Source: Mesostigma viride (taxonomy: Eukaryota; Streptophyta; Mesostigmatophyceae; Mesostigmatales; Mesostigmataceae). Taken from it: a DNA stretch of 64,000 nt. Positions within the stretch are counted from its first letter, which is position 1; the number at the start of each line of letters is the position of its first letter. Shown here piece by piece: positions 33,364 through 42,700 of the stretch. The notes beneath the pieces were generated by a model. That model was given only the letters and a program-made list of their open reading frames with translations. It was not told the origin of the DNA and searched no databases. The stretch covers positions 4,460,832 to 4,524,831 of the forward strand of contig RPFO01000253.1 in assembly GCA_009746045.1 (NCBI GenBank), written 5' to 3'. Position numbers and translations under genes: made by a program.

Positions 33364-35248
33364 GGGGAGGTGGCACCCCAAAACCCTTAAAAATTGAACT
33401 ATGGTAATAACACTTGAAATTCATTTGCACAATGCTGAAATATGATTGCGGGCACTAAATAACATCTCTTGTGAGTTGTCCATGCACTTGTTGGGGGTAC
33501 TACCCCCAAGTATACGCCAATATTGCGCTATAAATAGAAAAAGACGCTAATTAGGGCTGGGTATGCCCCAGCCAATGCACACATTTGTTGGCAACCAAAA
33601 ATCAACCATTTGTAGTTCCCTGAGTGTGTAGCTTGCTGAGCTATTTACATCATGGAAATGGCAAAACCTTGAACAGTTATTAATTTTCCCGCAAAACAGG
33701 TCTTTTTTTACCGGACATTGGGAATAAACATATCATAAACACTTCAGATAAGGCCACAAAATCAAGCGAAAATCCGGCTAACAGGGGGACAGCAGTGGTC
33801 CAAGTCCCAGGTCATTCCGACAAGTCTAGCTCAAGTTATAAGGTTTTGCGTGCTAAAACCTGAACATACGCTAAATGAGGTTTTTCTGTGTATAAGGCCA
33901 CCTAGACATCATGTTTTCCATCCAAGAAGCCAAAAAACATGCCCAACTCGATCACACAACATAAGAAAAGGCTAGGCACCTCATCTGCCCTCCCCTGCCC
34001 TCAGCATGGCCAGCCTTGCCAGCGTGCGCATAGCAACACCATCGCTAGGCATACACGCACCAAGAGAGCATACACTAAGCTCAGCCCAAGGTTACCATGT
34101 AAATTTATGCCAAGAACTCAGCAAGTATACGTGTAAAAACCTTAGAAAGACTGCCCAAGCAATAGAGGCAACTGCAGCCTGCAAACTTGGCAGCAAATCA
34201 TACATGTTGTCTGCCAAGCATTCACATCCTATCCAGCTTGCCTTGCTGCACACATAGCAGGGAAGTCTTAATGGTTATAGCTCAAGGAAAGCAATGGAAA
34301 CACCTATCTAATGCAATGCCACTCATGCAGTATGGCCAGCAAAAGAACCACTCTCACCTTCCTTTCCAATAGGGCAATTTGCTAAGAAGCTGATGCCAGC
34401 TTGTTAGCCTCTAGGCACATGCCGGATGTCGTTCTAAAACAGGCGTGTCAGATCCGGCACATAACAAAGCGTCTGAGCAAGCTCACGTCCAAAGGATTAT
34501 GGAAAACAAATGTCAACACATTACCAACAACTTGACCTCGGCGCATTTAGCATGCCAGCCACAAACTACACGAAATTGTACGAAATAGCTAGGAATCTGA
34601 CGATGCAACCGAAAGAAATGGAGCGCTTCCTGCAGGGAAACTGCCCGAAAAAAAGGCGAAAGGCCGACGTTAATGCACCTGCCTGCGTGGAAATGTTTCA
34701 TGCATAAACTGGCACGCAAGCTCGAACAATAAAAGACATCATCCATTGATCAGGCGAACAAGGAAGGTGCGCCTTCCGTGAATACGTCGAAGGCGACATG
34801 CGCAGGCCTGCGTAGGTTCTTACCTTGAATGCCGGAAATGTAAAAGAAACCGGGAAGCTTCGGCACAAACTCGACAACACCATTAAGTTAGCTTCATAAT
34901 CGCTCTTTAGAGCCTACGTTGCCTCACAATAGCTGCCGTAAACCTGCATTAAATTTCATGATCCGCAAGAGAAATTATATCCTGGACCCCCGCGCCCGTA
35001 GCCGTTCGAGAAATTAGCGATATTGCAAACCGTAAACTTTCCGCCTCGAAATGAGGTCATCAACTAATCTTCTGCGAAATTCAAGCATTTTTTCTAGCTG
35101 TTTACGTGCCATATCGATTAATATTGCATAAAGGCATGCCGCCATGGCCACTTCCGCGAGGGTTGAGCGGTCCGGGCACACATTATACACCGTACGGACG
35201 GTACCGCGAATTTTTTGGCGCGGAAAATATTCGGCGCGCCACGTCCCC
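33364..35248. mobile_element. TTAA-flanked inverted-repeat element 3
   Basis: Inserted in the LINE codons for DLFK at TTAA (33360-33363 and 35249-35252). Termini GGGGAGGTGGC and, inverted, GGGGACGTGGC. Unrelated in sequence to elements 1 and 2 and starting GGGG rather than CCC. About 1.9 kb without a long coding frame. Confidence 0.75.
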
Positions 35249-35485
35249 TTAAACAGGTCCTGTTTCTCTATCTTGCCCAGGGGCTTGCGCCATGCACAGG
35301 GCCCGGTATTGGCGTAAAGCGTGCCAGGCGAGGGAGTTGCGCGGTGGTCCACATCAGCCTCGCAGCTGGGGAGGAGGCTGCCCAGCAGCTTGACGCGGTC
35401 CCGATACAGGACTCGAGAGCCGTCAAGGCCGCCTAGCTTAGTTGAGTTGCCGGCAAGGTGTATATAGAGCCGGCAAGGTCCCCTT

Positions 35486-36940
35486 CGCCGAGGCTCTCCC
35501 AATCATTCACCGCATGCCTCGCCCCAGGCTTCAACGCTTCGCCCTCTGCTCCCTTGTTGGCCGCTCCGAATCCGAGATCTGGGCTTCCCAACCGCCCCCC
35601 CCCACCTTCCCCACCGAAGCCACCATCCGCACCCTCCTCAAGGAAGCTTTCGAGCAGCACGTGACCCCTCTTGCCGCAGATGTGGCGGCACTTGGCGGCA
35701 CGCTGGCTGCTGAGCTCCCCACCATCCCCACCGCCACCGCCACCCTCCTCGCCTCCCCCCCCCCCCCCCCTCCGCCTCCACCGACTCCATCACCGCCCAG
35801 CTCCGCGACATCGACCAGCGCCTCTAGGATAATGCAATCGCTATCGAGGTCTTGCAGAACACAGCAGGCCTCACCGCCCAGGCAGTGAAGGACATTGCCG
35901 CCAAGCCAGCCCCGGCTGGCCTGGCCGGCGATGCTCCTCCCATCACGACCTGGGCGGACATGCTTAAGCAACATACCACCTCCACCACCTCCGCCGTCGC
36001 AGCCCGGCCAGCTCCAGCGGCAGACGCTTGACCTCCGCGAGGAGGCCGAGCTCGCCAAGCGCAGCCTCAACGTCATTGTCAAGAATCTCAAGATGGAGGA
36101 AGGTGAGAATTCCGAGAAGCTTGCGCGTGCTTTTGAGAGAGAAATCCTTGATCGCATGGGCCTTACTGGTGAGATCGAGCTGTCCGCCCACCGCCTTCCC
36201 CGCGCGCGGGGTAAGGCAGGGCCGCCCCCGCTCCTTCTCACCTTTAAGACCCCGGCGGACAAGATTTCTTTTCTCAGACGCCGCAAGCGGCTCGAGAAGA
36301 CTCTCTTCACCCTTGACGACGACTTGACCCTGGCACAGCAACAACGGCGACGGGAGCTATGGCCGACCTACCTCCAGCTCCGGCAGACCAAGGCGGGCCA
36401 GCCGGTGTACTGGAAGGGGGCGGCCATCTACGTCGGCCACAAGCCCTGGCAAGCGACCCCCTCGACCACCGCGGCCCCAGCCTAGGGGAATACAGCAGTA
36501 GTGTAGAATAGTTAGACAGTGGCCTTGTACATGCCCGCCTACTACAGGCACTATACCAGCTGAGGCCTAGCCTTTTTAGCCATGTACATGTGTGCCTATG
36601 ATGAGCCACCCTCCAGCCAGATGATGCCTAGCCTTATTTAATTATGCAGTGCCCATGCAGGGAGTAACTCCCTGCTGAGCAGCCATGCCCTAGCTTTTTG
36701 TATAGCTATGCTGATCTTCCCCCCCATGACAGGCTCCCCCTTCGCTGGGCATAGCTTGAAAATCATGGGGATGCAAGTGCCCTGGTGCACCTAGAGCAAG
36801 GGTCCTTTACATCCCCACCCTTGCAGGAAGTAGCTTAGGATGTATGATAGGCCATATGCCCCCCTCTCAAGGGCTATGTGCTACATATACTCCCAACGGA
36901 GTTATGTTACAATTCAATGCAATTCAATTCAATTCAATTC
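35486..36940 (+). mobile_element. 5-prime-truncated family I half-LINE
   Basis: Flanked by the exact 11-bp TSD AAGGTCCCCTT (35475-35485 and 36941-36951). ORF1 remnant, about 420 bp of 3-prime UTR, hairpin near 36885-36908 and a (TTCAA)n tail. Confidence 0.9.
35500..36485 (+). pseudogene. ORF1 of this half-LINE, frameshifted
   Basis: The RRM-like and C-terminal region (NVIVKNLKMEEGENSEKLAR through VYWKGAAIYVGHKPWQ) is open from about 36005 to the stop at 36485. The upstream part changes frame around 35760, where a C run has expanded, and carries a stop at 35826. The N-terminus is missing. Confidence 0.8.
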
Positions 36941-36951
36941 AAGGTCCCCTT

Positions 36952-37147
36952 AGTAGTTGAGTTGAGCTTGATAGCTCTGGTGGTGCAGGTGCCCTTGGTG
37001 CACCTAGAGCAAGGGTTGTTTACATTCCCACCCTTCACAGGGAGTAGCTTAGAATATGTATAAAAAGCCAGATGCCCCTTCTCTGGGATATGTGCTACAT
37101 ATACTCCCAACAACGGAGTTATGTTCCTAATTAATTAATTAATTAAT
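36952..37147 (+). mobile_element. family I 3-prime end fragment
   Basis: The last about 190 bp of the 3-prime UTR, with a variant hairpin loop (CTCC-CAACAAC-GGAG) and a (TTAA)n tail at 37129-37147. The following 37148-37485 shows no feature that I recognise. Confidence 0.7.
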
Positions 37148-37485
37148 GTAATATAGAATCGTGGTTCTCTGAACATAGTTTCTTTATAGTGAGATGGAAC
37201 GGTAGCCGCTATAGCTAGGTGATAGGGTTCACGTGACATACCTTTTGAGGCCGGTGCGGCCTGATCCGGATCAGTCGTGGCCAAAGCTTTGGCCAGTTTT
37301 CCTTGGCCAGGTGGCAGGAGCTACGTTGAGATATAAACCTGCCACTGTCTAGGTTTCTTTGTTAATGGCGTAGTGATGAACTAGATCTAGATTCTTTCTC
37401 TCACGCAATATGTGACCTAATGGCCCCGGCTGCCTTACGTAAGCTTCCGGCAATTAGAACACCACATTGCGTCATTCATCCAAGA

Positions 37486-37822
37486 TGAAGGGGCGTTTTG
37501 CTGAGTGTAGTTAGGATTTTTCTAGACTAGATAGCTTAGAGTTAGGTTCGTTCGATTACGCGGCTCCGCCCATGCACCTCCATCCATCAAGCAAGGAATA
37601 TGTGCTACATGATCTCCCAATGGAGACATTAAGTAATTAATTAATTAATTAATTAATTAATTAATAGACACGTGACTGCGTCACGTGAGCATAAGTCCTC
37701 AGTGGGAGGGGAACATGGGATGGAATGGATGGTATAAGCTATCTAGGTCCTAGTTACAGGGGTGTGGGCACCGCAGCCCGAATCGCTATGAATGCCATAC
37801 ATTATAGTCGGGGTAAAATTGC
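37486..37822. mobile_element. LINE 3-prime end joined to a CACGTG-hairpin element
   Basis: A plus-strand end of the same family as 12318-13025 (AAGGGGCGTTTTGCTGAG to hairpin TCTCC-CAAT-GGAGA and a long TTAA run at 37630-37663). It is followed head-on by the inverted CACGTG element (37664-37760), which continues into RT-antisense sequence to about 37800. Confidence 0.75.
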
Positions 37823-38418
37823 CTCTTTTTTAGCAAATTAGCAAATTAGCGGAGGCCGGGGGCCGAGATTAATTAAGAGGTACCTTGAAATTAAATAAGA
37901 GGCAGGCCTCTATCGAGATATATGTATGGAGGCGAGTTTCTATTGGCGTTAATTTGTAGTATTGTACGACAACTGTCAAGGGTGACGGAAAGTACTGAAA
38001 TCGCGGAAGTGTCACGGAGACGTTTCTACTTTCTAGATCGATTGCGCATTCGACGGTTAAAAGGCAGAGGTGCGGTCGACTGGCAGTACTGTGCGACGGT
38101 GTTGGACGGAATTTCCGGTCAGCGATGCGGTCTTAAGCTTTGCATCTCACGTTGTCGGATCTTAGCCCTTGCGTCGCGCTGTGCTGTGGCGAACTTATTC
38201 TCCGCCGTCAGATTGCACCGTCGATGAGCGTCGATGCTGGTCGATGAACCCAACACAAGCCATGTGACGAAAAGAAGTAAAAATTGGTGCGGCGGCAACT
38301 GAGGGCGAGTTTGGTACGCTACGGAACTTGCAGCCCGGCGACTCCGCGTAAAGCAGCCCGCAGGTAGTCCGCTGGCGTTAATTTGTTAATTTGTTAATTT
38401 GTTAACTGGGGACAACCT
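37823..38418 (+). other. 596-bp segment between 17-bp direct repeats
   Basis: TAGTCGGGGTAAAATTG occurs at 37806-37822 and 38419-38435. The segment between has a 101-residue frame (37922-38227) with no known domain and repeated TTAATTTG near its right end. The direct repeats suggest an insertion with a long TSD, or recombination. Confidence 0.5.
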
Positions 38419-38673
38419 AGTCGGGGTAAAATTGTTATAGTAGTATTATAATATAGTAATTGTTATAGTAGTATTATAACGGAGACATGTTATAATTCAA
38501 TTTAATTTCTAATTGCGTCATTTGTTCAGACGCAATATTCATGAATTTGCGTGGCGAAAAAATGCCGTCCGGGCCAAGGCCGCATTACACGCAAAAAGGA
38601 CAAAAACAAACCCACCGAGCTAAAGTCGGCCTATTTTCTTTTCCCGCCCACCCTCCCTGCGTGTTTGGGGGTA

Positions 38674-39052
38674 AGTTCTGATGTGGCACGCCGCAAAGGT
38701 GAAAACCATTTGCGTTCAGTGCCGGTCCGCGGAAAACGCGACCTGTAAATGAATCCGATCGGAATCGAACCGGGGACCTCTCGCACCAATTTTGCTGACT
38801 ATAGGACGGACGTCTCCGGATCCTAAGGCATCGCCAACTGACACCTACAGTCATCTGCAAAAGTTCTCCTTTCCGGGGAGTGATGCAAGCCTTTCGGATT
38901 TGGTACTAGATAAATCATTCGAGATCTGTGTGTGTAGGAGTACTACACGGCACGTGTCCACTCGAGACTTGTTCAGTCTCGAAACGTGAGACGGGCTGAA
39001 CACGGCTGGAACCTTCTTGAGAAGGGGGCGTAGCCGGTACTATCGAGATCAG
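38674..39052 (-). mobile_element. tRNA-like SINE, second copy
   Basis: On the minus strand it matches 13548-13928 end to end. The B-box-like part is closer to consensus here (CGGTTCGATTCC, 38764-38775 inverted). A separate fragment of the SINE 3-prime end is at 39060-39105. No TSD was recognised. Confidence 0.7.
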
Positions 39053-39152
39053 CCGAGCGTATATTCTGATTTGGCACGCCGCAAAGGTGAAAACCTTTGG
39101 GGGGGTAAGGCTAGCCTTTGCCAAGCAGTAAGTGTTCCCATGAGCATCGGCG

Positions 39153-39178
39153 TCACGTGTCTATTAATTAATTAATTA
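39153..39178 (+). mobile_element. 26-bp CACGTG-element tail insertion
   Basis: Only TCACGTGTCTA plus (TTAA)n, flanked by the exact 13-bp TSD ATGAGCATCGGCG (39140-39152 and 39179-39191). Confidence 0.85.
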
Positions 39179-39509
39179 ATGAGCATCGGCGGCCGGGATG
39201 TGGCCTGCCTTTTGTATGTGCTCCACTCGTTGTTTTAATTAAGAGTCTGGTTACCCTGGAGTTCCCCGGTTAATAGAATGACCGTTAATTTTACGACCGC
39301 ACGTTTACATGGCGCACATTGCATCACACCGGACCCGAACGACCTCAACCCTTCAAAACTTCGACTTTCGATCCATTCACTTTTGGGGAAATCCTCTCCT
39401 CACATCCGCATCCCTCATGCCGGTTTATACGAGGCGTTGACGGATCCCAGGCCTCACGGTGCAGGAAGCACGGCGGTTCGGTCAGCCCCTGGGGGCCCCC
39501 GGAGCACAT

Positions 39510-39593
39510 TAATTAATTAATTAGACGTGTGCTCCCGTTGGGGAGTCACGGAGCATTAACCCCGATGGATGGATGGATGCAAACAGTCCTACT
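39510..39593 (-). mobile_element. 84-bp LINE end insertion downstream of the GTPase gene
   Basis: Inverted (TTAA)n, hairpin and CATC microsatellite of the 20292-20931 family, flanked by the exact TSD GGAGCACAT (39501-39509 and 39594-39602). It lies about 120 bp beyond the GTPase stop codon, possibly in its 3-prime UTR. Confidence 0.85.
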
Positions 39594-39714
39594 GGAGCAC
39601 ATGGCAGGGGCCATTGCGAGGGAGCACAGTTGCCGGAACCCGAGCATGCACCAGCCGCGAGTGGCCAGCAGGCAAGGCTGCCGTGTGCGGCTACGGCCTT
39701 GTCAAGTGCAGTGC

Positions 39715-42700
39715 TCAGAGGCAGAGGACATCACTCACTCTCCTCCTGGAGACGGCGGCCTGCACCTTGTCGGAACAAGCGGCCTCGTTGTGCCCGATCA
39801 AGTCCAGGGCATCGTCCACGTGGCCAGCCAATGACAGGAGGCACTCGCACGCGTGCTGCCGCACGGTGGGATCCAGCTTCAGCCGCTCGCTGTGCAGCGG
39901 GCTCAGGTCAGTGCGCAGTTTGCTTTGCAGCTCCGTACACGGGCGTACGAAGTGGCCTTTTTCCGGGTTGAATACAGCGCGGCCGCACATTCCTAACTTG
40001 CGCACAAAGAGGCTGTTTGCCATCTCGCTGAGCTCCTTCTGGAGCATGGCATCCACTTGCTCGAATAGCCCCACGGCCTTGGGCGTCAAGAACTGTACCA
40101 AAGACATGCCATCTTCGTGGTTTGCATCCTCGCTGTCGTTGTCTGGCTCCTGCTCGCTGGGCCAGACGAGCTTCCGGATGCCGTCCTTCATGGTCTGCCG
40201 GACCTTCTCAAGGGTGCCTTTGCCTTGGTGCTGGATGGCCATGAGACAAGGCAATAACCAGGGCAATTGGAAGTATGGTGGTTTCTCAGGCAAGTAATGA
40301 GGCACACTGAGCAAAGCATGACCTTTGTTGTTGCTTATTATTAGGAGAGTTAGGATTGCCAACCCAGGCTTTGCGAGGGCAACCCCTTCCCCCCCTGCGG
40401 CAGCTTAATTCCTGAACCAAAATGGCTTGGCCAGTTTGGGCAGGCACGGCGTGGATCGGGCGACACGTGTGGGTGGTACGGATGATAAGTGGCTCGTTGG
40501 GCAGAGAGCAGGGAGGGAAAAACGGGAATAACAACAACGGACGCTTTCAGACACGCAATTGCAAGTGCATGCGCCAGCTGTATAGGTTGTAAATGAAGTC
40601 TGGGAGTTCTGTATGGGCTGTTCCGCCATTCATAAAGCTTGAGTTCACGATGGCTTGTGTTTACTTTTTCATGCCTTCATGCCTCCATGTCTCCATCAGT
40701 AGATCACACAGCACTCTTCTGAGTGCTTTGGAGTCCAATCTTGGGACATAGAGGTGGTCCGCCTACGAAATGCCAGCCCCCCTCGAAATAAACGAGCACC
40801 AAAATTGAGCTATCAGACAATACATTTCCTGCATCTAGGTGAAGGGGGCCTGAAACCTCTAGGGATCGTATAATCCCACAGCGTAGTGTTGCATGGAGAC
40901 GTGGCGCTGCCTCCAGACATGTCACAAATGTGATCTTGGCCTTAAGCTACACTACGTGAATGCGGGCTCGAGAAAAGATTAGCCCTCTCCCAGAGCGTCG
41001 CGGTTCCTAAATGCATTCCCAGGTTGGCCCACAACCTATTCCACTAAGGATAAGATATCCAAGTTCATAGGAAAGCTACTACTACGATGACAAGCACATA
41101 CCTGGATGGCTTCACGGCAAAGCTGCCGCATGCCGGCTTCTATGGTTGGTCTGATGGTGTTTCGGATGCTAGGTTGTTTCTTGAGCAGGTGATCGGTGGT
41201 GTCCTTTTCAAGTTCTTCGAGAAAATGTTTGGCGTTGGCGAGTGCGGTTCCCAGGAGGATGGATCTGCGAGAATGGAGAGCATATTATTTTTGCAATCAG
41301 CACGGAAGATCAGTGATGACATAGTGTGCCTGCGAAGTTGACAGCCTGCAAAATGAAGCAGAGACACTAGTGCAGAGATCGCACAGGCTTGTGAGCGACT
41401 CAATCAACCCCGCATGCTGCTAAACCAGTTTCAGTTCTTTACGAGGACCATATGTATGCACATATGTATCAGCAACCAACGATGCAGGCATTGTGTACCC
41501 CGAGTAGGTGGCAGTTTACACCAACCCCCTGCAGGTTGTCGCCTAGAATGCATTGAAAACCATAAGCCCCTTCTCAGGGATATGTGTTACATATCCTCCC
41601 CACGGAGGTATTATCTTAATTAATTAATTATTTAATGAACTAATTAATGATGTAGGACATGCCTGTTTTCAGAAGGTTTCTCGCTGGCTTTGAGAAGAAG
41701 CCAAGGTTGTTTCATCCACCAACATGATTAGTAACACGCTACGATGGAAAGCTCATGATGGCGATATGTGACATACCTAGCATAGCTTTCATCGAGCCCC
41801 ATGTTCACCAAGTCCTTGCGCAGCTTTCCCAGGAGGCTTTTGATACCCTTGGCCATCGCCTCCGGCAGCTCTCTCACGATCTGTCTCGCCTCCTGAAAGG
41901 CACGCGGATAGACTGCGTCAAGTTCGATGTAGAGCACTCGTGCCAGGTCCTTCGGAAAGTTGACGTCGGGGAGGTAACGTCGTGGGAAGACACCATCCCG
42001 GCGTAGAGCTGCCCTATACGTTTGCCTGCCAGGATTTTGGAAGAGAAGTGGGGGGCATAAGCAACTGCCTATATTAACGTAGTAGTCGATTGAAGAGCAT
42101 GCTTGAAATGCCTCTATTATATTGAGATGTATTGACGTACAACTTCCGTCTATGGATACATGGAAAGGAAGTAGGCGGCACAAGAGAATGCCACGGGCCA
42201 AACTATAATAGGAATAAATACATCAGCCAAAAAAATGCGCCATGCGATTGTATGGTTTTCGGCTGTGTTAAGGTTGATACGGCTGGACCGCGGGGGAACA
42301 ATAATAAGAAAAAGATCGAGCAATCCTCTCCTGGTATCAACGGGTATAAGATATATAACAAGAGTATATAGTAAGTTGCATACTAGTCATGCAAACAAGA
42401 CGCGAGCACGGCATAATAAGATGCAACAAGGTGCCGGCTGACTAGCGTCACAGGTAGATAGATGTTCAAAATTAGGATACGATCGCATGTAGGGAGAATC
42501 ATGCTCAAAATTGGGATGCGTTTTCAACCGCTCTCCTCCCTTTTTCCACTAAAAACCTTAAGCCTATCGCTGTCCAGCTGTTTCCTTCCCTTGGAAGAAT
42601 ATGGGGTCGTGGCGTAGCTAGAATGCTTGTTACGTCTCAACTGGTGACAGCGTGGGTAACGTACACATGTAGGTCATCCCACGAGGCAACGACACCATCC

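Larger units (their letters stand above)
27875..35474 (-). mobile_element. LINE ORF2 copy split into three pieces by later insertions
   Basis: Reading the minus strand, piece one (about 35474-35253) covers the region after the RT palm (SRVLYRDRVKLLGSLLPSCE, GKIEKQDLFK). Piece two (33359-33180) gives VLVLPVLTYGAETWTLTADL and RVGYAAHVRNEDLYLGMPYI. Piece three (28215-27880) gives QLVGHLARTNQVDTSRG, SVIWNKIMDKAKWAQVIEDN and a stop near 27880. The pieces join exactly at TTAA sites. Its tail is cut off by the LTR element at 27874. Confidence 0.85.
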
